Part shown: one piece after another, positions 1-9,700 of the stretch
How the letters are laid out: each line of letters begins with the position of its first letter
How positions within the stretch are numbered: the first letter of the stretch is position 1
Assembly (NCBI RefSeq): GCF_000158195.2
Contig: NZ_GL987988.1
Coordinates: forward strand, 70,165 to 134,164
DNA: 64,000 nucleotides
Origin: Fusobacterium mortiferum ATCC 9817
GTDB lineage: Bacteria; Fusobacteriota; Fusobacteriia; Fusobacteriales; Fusobacteriaceae
Direction of reading: 5' to 3'
The notes under the pieces: generated by a model
Told to the model about the DNA's origin: nothing
What the model saw: the letters and a program-made list of their open reading frames with translations, nothing else
The model's database searches: none
Made by a program: the position numbers and the translations under genes

Positions 1-174
1 AGCGCTACCGCACAGAGGGCATTGATAAACAATGAAAGCTTTATCAATTGAACAAGCAAGAAATTTTTGAATAGTCTCTTCAATGTAAAGAAAATGATTA
101 TAGTAAAAATATTTTTTGACATGAGTTAAAAGATTTGATATATTAATATCGGAGAATATGTGTTTTAAAAGCAT
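1..174 (-). CDS. Partial IS91-like (HUH) transposase, N-terminus only
   Basis: An open leftward frame starts with ATG at 174, preceded by AAGGAGAT, and runs off the left edge after 58 codons. The protein begins MLLKHIFSDINISNLL and ends with a Cys-Pro-Leu-Cys pair after FIVYQ. This layout (about 50 residues, then the first CxxC of a zinc ribbon) resembles the zinc-binding head of IS91/IS801-type Y2 transposases. The catalytic HUH and tyrosine region lies outside the window, so whether the gene is intact cannot be judged. The family call is by recognition only. Confidence 0.65.
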   Translation of the reverse strand, partial: MLLKHIFSDINISNLLTHVKKYFYYNHFLYIEETIQKFLACSIDKAFIVYQCPLCGSA

Positions 175-227
175 GTATATCTCCTTTTGTATATTTTATT
201 TGGCGACTATATTATACAAAAAAAGAG

Positions 228-268
228 AGCTGAGTAAAGCATTTTTTTAATGCTACTCAGCTTTTTTT
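228..268. terminator. Bidirectional hairpin with AA bulge
   Basis: Arms AGCTGAGTA-AA-GCA and TGCTACTCAGCT pair around a T-rich loop, with an unpaired AA on the left arm. A T-run follows on the plus strand and another on the minus strand, so it could stop transcripts in both directions. On the minus strand it lies upstream of the transposase start and may insulate it. A homologous hairpin with compensatory changes is at 12523-12556. Confidence 0.65.
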
Positions 269-313
269 ATTATAAATAAAGAATTTCAGTTTATTAAACG
301 GTCATATAAAAAT

Positions 314-338
314 AAAATTTTCAAAAAATGAAAATTTT
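314..338. promoter_or_regulatory. Candidate operator for the alpha-glucoside operon
   Basis: A perfect inverted repeat, AAAATTTTCA / TGAAAATTTT with a 5-bp spacer, sits 67 bp before the GH4 start codon in the only intergenic region of the operon. Position and symmetry fit an operator for the RpiR-type regulator encoded at 3347-4129, but the DNA is very AT-rich and binding is inferred. Confidence 0.4.
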
Positions 339-404
339 AGACGTGTAAATTTTTTTTATGCTATTATAAAAATATAAAAAAATAAAAAATAGTAGGAGGA
401 AAAA

Positions 405-1745
405 ATGAAAAAAAATACAGTTGTAATTGTAGGAGCAGGAAGTACTCATACTCCTGGAATAATCCAAAGTTTATTACAAAAAAAAGAAGAGTTTCCATTA
501 AAAAAATTGATTCTTTTTGATATCGATGAAGAGAGAATGAATATGGTAAAATCGATTATGACTCAGTTTATAGAAGAAGCATATGAAAATTTAGAAGTAA
601 TAAGTACCTCTGATTATAAAGAAGCTTTTACTGATGTTGATTTTGTCTTTGCTCAAATAAGACAAGGTGGTCTAAAGATGAGAAGCTGTGATGAAAAAAT
701 TCCATTAAAATATGGTGTTGTAGGACAAGAAACTTGTGGGCCAGGAGGATCAATTTCTTATGGAATTAGATCAATTCCAGCTGTTATAGAAATTATAAGA
801 CAAGCAAAAAAATATTCACCTAATTGTTGGATTTTAAATTATTCAAATCCAGCTGCTGTAGTAGCAGAAGCAACAAGAAGAGAATTTGGAAATGAAAGAA
901 TTTTAAATATCTGCGATATGCCAGTTGCAATTTTATTATCATATAGTAAAATGCTAGGGCTAAAAGATTGGACAGAATTAGACCCTGAATATTTTGGACT
1001 TAATCACTTTGGTTGGTTTACAGCATTATATGATAAAACAGGAAAGGATAGATTACCAGAATTAAGAAAATTAATTTTAGAAAATGGAATGACAGCATGT
1101 AGTGATAAACATCATAAAGACAAGGATTGGCAAAAAACTTGGAAACAATATGCTGAAATAATAAAGGATTATCCTGAATATTTACCAAATAGTTATTTAC
1201 AATATTATTTATATTCATCTGATGTTGTAAAAAAAATGGACCCTAGTTATACAAGAGCTGATATGGTGATCAATGGTAGAGAGAAAGAGATGATAGAAGA
1301 ATATCAAAAATATTTAGCAAATCCATCTGAATATAAAAGCCCAATACAAGAATTTACTGTTTTTGGAGATTTTATAGTAGATGCAGCAGCTTCTATTGCT
1401 TATAACAAAGGGTATAGATATTTAGTTATTGTAGAAAATAATGGAGCAATACCTAATTTACCATCAGATGTAATGGTAGAAGTTCCTGCTTACTTAAGAA
1501 GCTGGGGACCTGAAGCAATTTCAAGAAAGCCTATTTCAACTTTTTATAAAGGTTTAATAGAAAATCAAGCTGCTTCAGAAAAATTAGCTGTAGATGCATA
1601 TTTTGAGAATTCTTATGATAAAGCTCTTCAAGCAATAGCAATAAATAAAACAATTCCATCAACAAATATTGCTAAAGCTATTTTAGATGACTTTATTGAA
1701 GCTAATGGAGAATATTGGCCAAGATTAGAAAAAAAATCTTATTAA
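405..1745 (+). CDS. 6-phospho-alpha-glucosidase, GH4 family (MalH/GlvA-like)
   Basis: Cytoplasmic hydrolase of phosphorylated alpha-glucosides such as maltose 6-phosphate; the family needs NAD and a divalent metal. The 446-aa length is normal for GH4. Visible motifs are the N-terminal nucleotide-binding VGAGSTHTPG (9-18), NYSNPA (145-150), CDMP (170-173) and GLNHFGW (198-204, with the metal-binding His). CDMP is the signature that separates the alpha-specific from the beta-specific branch of GH4. AGGAGG precedes the ATG. It is the first gene of an operon with the PTS permease 13 bp downstream. It resembles Fusobacterium mortiferum MalH but is not obviously identical, so it may be a paralogue with another disaccharide preference. 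Confidence 0.93.
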   Translation: MKKNTVVIVGAGSTHTPGIIQSLLQKKEEFPLKKLILFDIDEERMNMVKSIMTQFIEEAYENLEVISTSDYKEAFTDVDFVFAQIRQGGLKMRSCDEKIPLKYGVVGQETCGPGGSISYGIRSIPAVIEIIRQAKKYSPNCWILNYSNPAAVVAEATRREFGNERILNICDMPVAILLSYSKMLGLKDWTELDPEYFGLNHFGWFTALYDKTGKDRLPELRKLILENGMTACSDKHHKDKDWQKTWKQYAEIIKDYPEYLPNSYLQYYLYSSDVVKKMDPSYTRADMVINGREKEMIEEYQKYLANPSEYKSPIQEFTVFGDFIVDAAASIAYNKGYRYLVIVENNGAIPNLPSDVMVEVPAYLRSWGPEAISRKPISTFYKGLIENQAASEKLAVDAYFENSYDKALQAIAINKTIPSTNIAKAILDDFIEANGEYWPRLEKKSY

Positions 1746-1758
1746 TTTAGGGGGAAAA

Positions 1759-3333
1759 ATGGATAAAAATAGATTATTTAGTGAATTTCAAAAATTGGGA
1801 AAAGTATTAATGGCTCCTGTTTTAATATTACCAATAGCAGGAATTTTAGTTGGAATTGGAAGTGGTTTTACAAATCCAAAAATATTAGAATTATTTCCTT
1901 TTTTAAAAAATTTAACTATATTTTTTAATATTTTAAAAGATGCAGGAAATGTGGTAAATAATAATATTCCAGTAATATTTGCAATTTGTATAGCTTATGG
2001 TTTTGTAAAAAGTGAAAAGGCAACAGCAGCTCTTAGTGGTTTTTTAGGATATATGACAATGAATACAATATTAGGAAATTTCCTTATTTATACAGGAAAT
2101 TTAGATCCTAAAAATTTATTAATAGGTCAAAAACAAATATTAGGAGTATTAACTTTAGATACAGGTGTTTTTGGTGGAATTTTAGTTGGATTCTTAATAG
2201 CACATATCCATAATAAATTCTATAAAATACAGTTACCAGCAATATTATCTATCTTTAATGGAACTAGATCAATACCAGCACTTTCAATTATTTTTTCAAG
2301 TATTTTAGGAATTATTTTAGCTTTTATTTTTCCACCTATTCAACATTTGTTAATTAAATCTTCTGATATAATTAATTCAATAGGTGCTAGTGGAGCTTTT
2401 ATATATGGATTATCTGAAAGATTACTTCTTCCATTTGGATTACACCATTTTATTTATCTTCCATTCTTTTTTACTCAATTAGGAGGATATTTAAATATAG
2501 ATGGAGTTATGGTAGAAGGTGCAGTAAATATATATAATGCAATGTTAAGTTCACCAACAGCTAAATTTGATATAAATATTACAAGATTCGTAATGAATGG
2601 AAAAGTTTTATTTGCTATGTTTGGTTTACCTGGAGCTGCATTAGCTATTTATAAAACATCATTACCAAAAAATAAAAAGAAAGTAGCTGCTTTAATGACA
2701 GCAGCAGTGTTACCATGTGCTTTAATGGGAATTACAGAACCATTAGAATTTTCATTCTTATTTATAGCTCCAATGTTATTTATAATTCACTCTTTTTATG
2801 CTGGAATAGCATATATTTTAACTTATATTTTAGAAATAAATATTCCAGGGCCATCTAGTTTTGGAGGACCTTTACTTTCATTTATATTTAATGGTATACT
2901 AAACTCAGATAAAGGATCTCATTGGTATTATCTTTTAATAGTAGGACCTATATATTTTATATTATATTATTTTACTTTTAAAATATATATAGAAAAAAGA
3001 AATTTAAAAACTCCAGGAAGAGAAGAAAATTTTGAAACTGGTAATGAAGAAAATTTTGAAGAGGTTAGTGTAAATAAAAATATTTCAACCAAATTACTAA
3101 AAGAAATAATAGAAGCAGTTGGCGGAGAAGAGAATATCAAAAAGGTAGATGCTTGTTTTACAAGACTTAGATTAACTTTAGAAGATAATTCAAAAGTTAA
3201 TGACTTGAAAATTTTTGAAAAATCTTTAGGTGCTAGTGGAGCTGTTTTAGTTGAAAATGGAATTCAAATTATTTATGGAAATAGGGCAAATTTATTAAAG
3301 ATAGAGATGAGAGAATTTTTAAAACATGAATAA
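1759..3333 (+). CDS. PTS alpha-glucoside transporter, EIICB
   Basis: Membrane permease that imports and phosphorylates an alpha-glucoside, supplying the GH4 enzyme encoded just upstream. Residues 1 to about 410 are a hydrophobic EIIC domain of the glucose/maltose superfamily. A charged linker follows, then a C-terminal EIIB domain whose phosphorylated cysteine is C466 in the motif ACFTRLR. There is no EIIA domain and no EIIA gene nearby, so a glucose-type EIIA encoded elsewhere must donate phosphate. It belongs to the GlvC/MalB group. The ATG follows GGGGGAAAA after a 13-bp gap, which suggests co-transcription. Confidence 0.93.
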   Translation: MDKNRLFSEFQKLGKVLMAPVLILPIAGILVGIGSGFTNPKILELFPFLKNLTIFFNILKDAGNVVNNNIPVIFAICIAYGFVKSEKATAALSGFLGYMTMNTILGNFLIYTGNLDPKNLLIGQKQILGVLTLDTGVFGGILVGFLIAHIHNKFYKIQLPAILSIFNGTRSIPALSIIFSSILGIILAFIFPPIQHLLIKSSDIINSIGASGAFIYGLSERLLLPFGLHHFIYLPFFFTQLGGYLNIDGVMVEGAVNIYNAMLSSPTAKFDINITRFVMNGKVLFAMFGLPGAALAIYKTSLPKNKKKVAALMTAAVLPCALMGITEPLEFSFLFIAPMLFIIHSFYAGIAYILTYILEINIPGPSSFGGPLLSFIFNGILNSDKGSHWYYLLIVGPIYFILYYFTFKIYIEKRNLKTPGREENFETGNEENFEEVSVNKNISTKLLKEIIEAVGGEENIKKVDACFTRLRLTLEDNSKVNDLKIFEKSLGASGAVLVENGIQIIYGNRANLLKIEMREFLKHE

Positions 3334-3346
3334 CTAGGAGATTTAT

Positions 3347-4129
3347 ATGTATTCTTTTTTTTCAAATTTAAAAAAATGTCGAGATAATAATGAACTTTTT
3401 CCTAAAATAGAAGTAATTATAGCTAATTTTATTTTGGATAATCATAAAATTATTCCAGACCTTTCTATAAAAGAACTAGCTCAAAGATGTAATACATCAA
3501 CATCTACTATTTCTAGATTTTGTAAAAGAATTAATGGTAGTGATTTTAAAACATTAAAAGAAGAATGTAGAATATACAACAATTTTTTAGAGGAAAAAGA
3601 AATTGTAAAACCTACAAACCAAAGAACATTAAATGAATCTTATATAACTGACTTATTTAAAGCAATGAAGGAAACTAGCCAAGCCAATGATATAGAAAAA
3701 ATTAAAAACGCAATATTTTGGATTAAAGAAGCTAAAAAGATTTTTTTCTTTGGAACATCTTTTTCAAATATTCTTGCTCAAAATATAAGTGAAAAATTTA
3801 TGAGATTAGGAAAAAATACAATATGTCCTTTGACAATTTCTTCGCAAAATAATATAATTACTCAAATAAAACCAGATGATTTAGTTGTTATTATAAGCTT
3901 TTCAAATAATAATTTTCAAATTAATAGGATTAAAAGAATATTAAGAAAAAAACAAATAAAAACAATATATATATCTTCAAAACAAGATTCTAATTATAAT
4001 AATGAAATTACTTTACTAGTTTCTAGTTTAAATTATAAAGAATTTGAATCTCCAATAATTCAAGAATTTTCAATTAATTATATTATAAATTATCTTTATT
4101 TATTTTATATAGAAAGCAGCTATTTTTAA
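3347..4129 (+). CDS. RpiR/MurR-family transcriptional regulator
   Basis: A 260-aa protein with an N-terminal RpiR-type helix-turn-helix (about 1-80, core STSTISRFCKRING) and a C-terminal SIS sugar-phosphate-binding domain (about 110-260, FFFGTSFSNILAQN). It is the last gene of the GH4-EIICB operon, 13 bp after the permease, with TAGGAGAT before its ATG. By analogy with GlvR it probably senses a phosphorylated glucoside and controls the operon, perhaps through the palindrome at 314-338. No terminator is visible before the IS256 element, which starts 50 bp downstream. Confidence 0.88.
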   Translation: MYSFFSNLKKCRDNNELFPKIEVIIANFILDNHKIIPDLSIKELAQRCNTSTSTISRFCKRINGSDFKTLKEECRIYNNFLEEKEIVKPTNQRTLNESYITDLFKAMKETSQANDIEKIKNAIFWIKEAKKIFFFGTSFSNILAQNISEKFMRLGKNTICPLTISSQNNIITQIKPDDLVVIISFSNNNFQINRIKRILRKKQIKTIYISSKQDSNYNNEITLLVSSLNYKEFESPIIQEFSINYIINYLYLFYIESSYF

Positions 4130-4179
4130 AAATATTACAATTTAAATAATTTCAAATAAAAAGCTAAAGAAATAAAGAG

Positions 4180-4199
4180 AGTGTAATTAATTTTGTGTA
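4180..4199. repeat. IS256 left terminal inverted repeat
   Basis: The 20 bases beginning AGTGTAATTA match the reverse complement of 5541-5560 at 18 positions. This sets the left boundary of the element. Confidence 0.85.
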
Positions 4200-4250
4200 T
4201 TTACTCTCTTGATTATTAGAAATTAACCTAGTTAGTAGAGACTGAAGAAC

Positions 4251-5465
4251 TTAGATGTTTTTCAGTCTCTCTTCATATTCTATTGCCAATTGTCCTCTAA
4301 TTAAGTACCAGTCTCTTGCATATTCTAATTTCCATTTTTCTGTTAAATTCATTGTACATAAGTATAATATCTTCATTAACGCCATATCTGTTGGAAAGCT
4401 ATTTCTTGTTTTTGTTGCTTTTCTAAAAATTCTATTTAAATTTTCTATTACATTTGTTGTGTACATTATTCTTTTTACTTCTGGGCTAAATTTAAAAAAT
4501 GTTTTTAACTCATTCCAGTTATTCTCCCAACTTCTCAATGAGTACGGATATTTCTTTTCCCACTTTTCCTTCACTTCTTGTAAAGCTAAATAACTCGCTT
4601 CTTCATTTGGCGCTGTATAAATTGTTTTTAAATCTTTTCTAAATTCTTTTTTATCTTTGTAACTTACATAAGTTAGTGTATATCTAATTTGATGAACTAT
4701 ACATCTTTGAATATCTGTTTGAGGATAAACTGCTTGTATTGCTTCTTTAAACCCTGTTAAACCATCTACACAAGTTATTAATATATCTTTTACTCCTCTG
4801 CTTTTTAAATCATTTAATACCATTAGCCAAAACTTTGAACTTTCATTAGCTCCAATATAGATTCCCGATATATCTTTTTTTCCTTCCTGATCCACTCCTA
4901 GTACAACATAGGCTGCTTTCTTTACTGTTGATTTATCTTCTCTTACAGAAAAGTGAATAGCATCAAGAAATACAAAATAATAAATATCTTCTAAGGTTCT
5001 AGTTTTCCATTTTTCAATGCTAGGAATTAATTTATCAGTAATCTTGCTTACCATTTCAGCAGAAACATCAATTCCATAAATTTCATTGATATGTTTGCTA
5101 ATATCTCTAGTAACCATACCAAGTCCATACATAGAAATAATTTTCTCTTCTAAGTTAGAAATATCACGCGAATACTTAGGTACAATGTGAGGTTCAAACT
5201 CAGCATTTCTATCACATGGGATATCAAGTTCAATTTCTCCTAAAGAAGATTTAACTTTCTTTTTAGAATAACCATTTCTAGAATTGTCAGAAATGAAATT
5301 TTTATCATTTTTCTCATAGCCAAGTTGAGAATCTAGTTCAATTTCAAGAGATTCTTGAATGAAATCTTTTATGATATCTTTAAGAAAAGAATGGATATCA
5401 TTAGCAGATTTAAAATTTTGAGACTTAATAATTTCTCTAATAGTTTCTTTAGGTAAAATAGACAT
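4251..5465 (-). CDS. IS256-family transposase
   Basis: A 404-aa mutator-type DDE transposase. The catalytic acidic residues are D168 (FLDAIHF), D234 (TCVDGLTGF) and E341 (TNVIENLNR). The family C-x2-H motif is present as QRCIVHQ (C255, H258). Length and motif order are normal and the frame is unbroken, so the element may be active. The start ATG at 5465 follows AAGGAGGT. The gene fills the element between the terminal repeats, as usual for IS256. Confidence 0.96.
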   Translation of the reverse strand: MSILPKETIREIIKSQNFKSANDIHSFLKDIIKDFIQESLEIELDSQLGYEKNDKNFISDNSRNGYSKKKVKSSLGEIELDIPCDRNAEFEPHIVPKYSRDISNLEEKIISMYGLGMVTRDISKHINEIYGIDVSAEMVSKITDKLIPSIEKWKTRTLEDIYYFVFLDAIHFSVREDKSTVKKAAYVVLGVDQEGKKDISGIYIGANESSKFWLMVLNDLKSRGVKDILITCVDGLTGFKEAIQAVYPQTDIQRCIVHQIRYTLTYVSYKDKKEFRKDLKTIYTAPNEEASYLALQEVKEKWEKKYPYSLRSWENNWNELKTFFKFSPEVKRIMYTTNVIENLNRIFRKATKTRNSFPTDMALMKILYLCTMNLTEKWKLEYARDWYLIRGQLAIEYEERLKNI

Positions 5466-5540
5466 AAAAAACCTCCTTGATATTAATATAATTATGCGAC
5501 ATAATTAACTAATAATCAAGAGAGGTTTTAAATTTTTATT

Positions 5541-5560
5541 TACACAAAATTTTTTACACT
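5541..5560. repeat. IS256 right terminal inverted repeat
   Basis: Mirror of 4180-4199 with two mismatches, ending TTTACACT. Its last two bases (5559-5560) are also part of the thiD stop codon. Confidence 0.85.
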
Positions 5561-6365
5561 ACCAATATTTAATTCCTAATCTTTTATAAATCTCAACAAA
5601 ATGTCCCAATGGGCCTATTCCATGACCTAAGTCAAAAGAATTTTCAATAGCTTTAGTAATATATTTTTTTCCAAGCTCTACACTGATTGGAATACTTTTT
5701 TCTTTAGCTAAAAAAGTTGTGATAGCCGATGAAAGAGTACAACCTGTTCCATGAGTATTTTTATTTTCTAATCTAGGAGTAGTATAGTAATAAAAACTCT
5801 TTTCAAAGTATAAGATATCAGTACAGCTATTCTCATCACTATGTCCACCTTTTATTAATACGGCTTTTACCCCAAGTTTTGCAATTTCGATGCAAGCTTT
5901 TTTTACATCTTCTTGAGTTTTTATTTTCATATCAGATAATATTTCAGCTTCTGGAATATTTGGAGTAACAAGTGTACTGATAGAGATAAGAGATTTTAGC
6001 TCCTCTATTGCTTCAGGTTTAAGAAGATGATAACCATTTTTAGAAACCATAACAGTGTCAATTACAATATTTTTAGCAGAATACTTTAAAAGTTTTTCTC
6101 TAATAATTTTAATTATCTCTATATCTGAAACCATACCTATCTTTACTCCATCAATCTCTATATCAGAAAAAAGGGATTCTAGTTGTTCTCCAATAATTTC
6201 AGGAGTAAGTGGGAAAGATTTTTGTACTCCAAGGGAGTTTTGAGCAGTAACAGCTGTGATAACACTCATACCATGTACCCCCAAAGCTCCCATAGTTTTA
6301 ATATCTGCTTGAATTCCAGCTCCACCGCTACTATCAGAACCAGCTATAGTTAAAACATTTTTCAT
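5559..6365 (-). CDS. thiD: Hydroxymethylpyrimidine/phosphomethylpyrimidine kinase
   Basis: Phosphorylates HMP and HMP-phosphate in thiamine synthesis or salvage. A 268-aa ribokinase-fold protein with the N-terminal signature GSDSSGGAGIQADIKT and the C-terminal anion-hole motif GTGCTLSSA; full length for the family. Its ATG overlaps the stop of the upstream 103-aa gene by one base (TAATG), so translation is probably coupled. The stop codon uses the last bases of the IS256 element, so the extreme C-terminus (after LGIKYW) may have been altered by the insertion. No other thiamine gene and no TPP riboswitch-like structure is seen here, which fits salvage. PdxK-type activity is possible in this family. 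Confidence 0.94.
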   Translation of the reverse strand: MKNVLTIAGSDSSGGAGIQADIKTMGALGVHGMSVITAVTAQNSLGVQKSFPLTPEIIGEQLESLFSDIEIDGVKIGMVSDIEIIKIIREKLLKYSAKNIVIDTVMVSKNGYHLLKPEAIEELKSLISISTLVTPNIPEAEILSDMKIKTQEDVKKACIEIAKLGVKAVLIKGGHSDENSCTDILYFEKSFYYYTTPRLENKNTHGTGCTLSSAITTFLAKEKSIPISVELGKKYITKAIENSFDLGHGIGPLGHFVEIYKRLGIKYW

Positions 6366-6676
6366 TATAACTCCTCTGTAATATCTTTTGCATAGTAGTT
6401 AGGGAATTTTTCATTTAAAAATTTTTCTCCAAGCTGTTGAGTTTCTTTTAAATATCTTTTTATATTTTCATAATCTTCTGGAGATTGTAATCCAGTTTCT
6501 ACTACTTGAAAAAATTCTAAATCCTCTCTATTGATAGTTGCTCCATCAAATTCAAATTTTCCATTGTTTTTAAAAGGTAAATAGATTTTTTCTAAAACAT
6601 CTTCCTTAGTTGGAAAGTTTAAGATTTTTTTTATTTCATTTTCATTTTTAAGTTTAAAGAACACATTGTAGAACAT
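6365..6676 (-). CDS. Conserved-looking hypothetical protein, 103 aa
   Basis: An acidic soluble protein with no signal peptide or membrane segment. I do not recognise a family. The frame has a clear start (AAGGAGGAG six bases before the ATG) and overlaps the thiD start by one base, so the two form a bicistron. It has its own promoter at 6707-6735. Its role is unknown; coupling to thiD may be incidental. Confidence 0.75.
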   Translation of the reverse strand: MFYNVFFKLKNENEIKKILNFPTKEDVLEKIYLPFKNNGKFEFDGATINREDLEFFQVVETGLQSPEDYENIKRYLKETQQLGEKFLNEKFPNYYAKDITEEL

Positions 6677-6706
6677 ATTACTCCTCCTTTAGTATTGTTT
6701 AATTTG

Positions 6707-6735
6707 ATTATATTACAATTTTTTCTACATATCAA
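6707..6735 (-). promoter_or_regulatory. Promoter for the 103-aa gene and thiD
   Basis: On the minus strand, TTGATA (6735-6730) and TATAAT (6712-6707) are separated by exactly 17 bp, a near-consensus sigma-70 type promoter. It overlaps the last codons of the DUF4132 gene, so the thiD unit can be transcribed independently. Confidence 0.7.
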
Positions 6736-9700
6736 GAGTAGTTATCTCTTTAAGTATAAAATATATAAAATTTAAAAATCTTGGATTGACTTCTTCAAGA
6801 CTAATCTCATCTTTAAACATCTTACTTACTTTTATATCTTGAATATTTTGAGATTTAGTTGAAAAAGTAAAAGGAATTTCTAAGTATGTATGAGTTAACT
6901 TATCAATTAGAGTAAAATTATCTCCATAAAGAATTGAAGAATATATCTCTGCAAAGTAATTATTTATAACTGTATTTATTTTTTTTAGAGATAGAGGTAA
7001 TCCTTTATAATCATCTAAATTAGCAACTTCAATCTTAACTATACTAAACTGTTGTGGAAGAAATGGAGTGATATTTTTAGTAAATATAGTTGTTTCGATA
7101 TCTGTTTCTCCTTGGTAGAAAATTTTGATATTTTCTATTTGGTTAATAATTTTATTACTATGAATATCTATAAATTTTTCTCCATCATATTTACAATAAT
7201 ACTCTTTACTATCAGAAATTATTGTCCATAAAATATTTTTTGAAATTCCTTTGATAAAATAAGAGCTATTTATCTCTTTATTCCACTCTTCTATTGACCA
7301 AACTCTATTTCCTATCATTTGATAGAACATATATTTTTTTATTTCAGATAGTAATATTTCTTTTTTCTTTTTAAATCTTTTAATCTCTTTTTGATAGAAT
7401 TCTACTCTGTTTTCATCATCTTCAAATTTACTAGAGTACTTAGGAAGAGATCTTACCTCTTTATCATCTTGATTATACATAATAATATCAAAATTTTCAT
7501 TAAGAACTAATTTAATTTTTCTATTACCATAGTTGAAGAACTTTTCTCCATTTGCATCAAATCCCATAGAAAAATCTATATTAGGAGCAAGTATCTCACT
7601 TGTAACATCAGAGTCATCTTCTTCTCTTATTCTTCTTAGAACCTCTCCCAAATCAGTGTGGTGTATTTTAGATTTTATAAATTTTATTTCAGTATTAAGC
7701 TCTTGTTTTTTAATAGAAAAGAAGATAGATAATAGATTTTTAGCTAATTGAGTTTTTGATTTTAAAATAGCTTTTTCTAATAAATCAAGTATTTTATCAA
7801 TTCCATAGTCATCAGCGGTAAGAAGATATGTTCTTACAATAGAACTAGTATGTACTGGAGAATTATCTTGAAGCCAAGTATCAAAAAGAGTATCTAAACA
7901 CTTATTTAAATCCTCTAGGTTTACAAAATTTCTAATAGTTTTTCCAAGTTCAATATCTTCTAAATCATTGTTATACATATAAAGAGCTACATACATCTTA
8001 ATTACTCTTTCATCAATAAAAGTTTCACTATCTTTTTCTCTTATTTTAAAATAAGCTTCTGATTTTGGGTAAAGTATATCTTTTTTATAGTTATCAAAAA
8101 TAGATAAAATATAGTCTTCAAGTTGAGAGTAGGTTTTAATCTTTTTTCCTTTATTACTTTCCCAAACTTTTTTTAGAGCTTTTATATTTGCTAGAATTTT
8201 TTTATTTTTTGTTTTAGTAAGTTTTTCTACTTCATCACTACACTCTTTCTCTTTATCTTTCAGAATTTCAAAAAGAGTTTCTAATATTATCTCATCTGAG
8301 ATAGAAAGATATGGAAAAAGCTTAGTTACATCAAAACTTTTATCACTTCTATATGATAAATTTAAAATCTCCTCAAAAGTATAGTCTATAAATGTTTTCT
8401 TCTCTAGTAACTCATAAAAATACTCTTTATTTTCTTTTAAAAATTCAGTAAATTGCTCTTCAGAAGAGATATTTACAAAATCAGCAGTACCACTAATTAA
8501 GAATTTTTTACTAATTGAAGTTTTTTCTGCAATAATTTTCCAAGGATTTTTTCCATTATTTTCTAATCTTTCAAAATGAGCTATCATATTTATAAATTCA
8601 TTGATATCCCATCTATTTTCATCATAAGAGTCAGAAAGTTTAGCAATATATTCCTCTACATTAGAATAAGTCAACATATATCCTAAGGTATTGATAAGTT
8701 CTACTCCTAATTCTCTATCTTTTGTTTCTTCTAAAATATTAATAAGAGAAGCTACATTATTTTTAAAATTATCAATATATTTAGCTTTTAGCTCTTCAGA
8801 GATAATTTTATTGTCAATAAGAGTTCCTAATATAAAGGCTCCTAGTTCAATATTTTGTTTAAGCATTCTATCTAAAATTTCTAAAGATTTTTCAGAATTA
8901 TCTAAAATAAATTTTTGGATATAGAAAGTTATATTATAATCTTCACTTCCTTTATATAAGTAAACAAGTTTGTAGATAAAAGGGAGTGTAGAGTTATTTA
9001 CCTTATCAAAGTATTCCTTTGGATTTTCTAGCTCTAAAAAGTCAAGTGAATCTGAAAAAGTCAAGATTTCAAATACTCCTAAAATAGTTTTTTTATTTTT
9101 GCTCTCAATATTTAGATTAGTATAGATATTTTTTAAGAAATATATTAAATTTTCATCATCATTTATAATAGAGATATCTTTTATTGAATTAGCTAACTCA
9201 TAATTTTTAAAATCGTAGTTTAAGATATTTTCAATTCTTTCACTTGAATATATTTCACAAAGAGAATTAAGAATAAAATTTTCAAGTAAAATAATATTTT
9301 CATTATCAATAGAACACTTTAACTCTAGAATTTTACCAACAATATATCTATTTTTTTCTGTATCTTCTAAAGAAAGATAGTAGTCTACAAATTTAGGGAA
9401 TTTTTTATTGATATCTTCAATCATTGAAAATAATATCCTTTCATCTTCAAAGTTATTAAAGGTATACTCTAAATCTTTTGCTAAAAATTCATCAGAAACT
9501 CCTAAATTTTTATAAATAGTCATTCTATTATTAAAATTACAAGTTGAAAGGTCTAAAATTAATTTTTCAGGACAATAGTTATATCCCAATGTAAGTAATC
9601 TTTTAATAATAGTACTATCTTCACTTTTTTTCATAGTCTTATTTTTATTAAAAATATCTAGTTCTAAGAAAAGAAAGTAGTTATAGAATTTTATCTTATT

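Larger units (their letters stand above)
4180..5560 (-). mobile_element. Complete IS256-family insertion sequence
   Basis: A 1381-bp element bounded by imperfect 20-bp terminal inverted repeats (18 of 20 match), with a second matching pair inside (CTCTTGATTATTA at 4205-4217 and its complement at 5510-5522). It carries one full-length transposase gene on the minus strand. The flanks (ATAAAGAG on the left, ACCAATAT on the right) are not a duplication, although IS256 elements usually make 8-9-bp repeats. That suggests an old insertion or one followed by rearrangement. The right tip lies within the thiD stop codon. Confidence 0.9.

Noticed and set aside
4171-5569. Target-site duplication around the IS256 element
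   Set aside because: The 8-9 bases on the two sides (ATAAAGAG and ACCAATAT) do not match.
6366-6724. Possible TPP riboswitch for thiD
   Set aside because: No CUGAGA or ACCUGA-type core and no long leader is present; the upstream region is coding.
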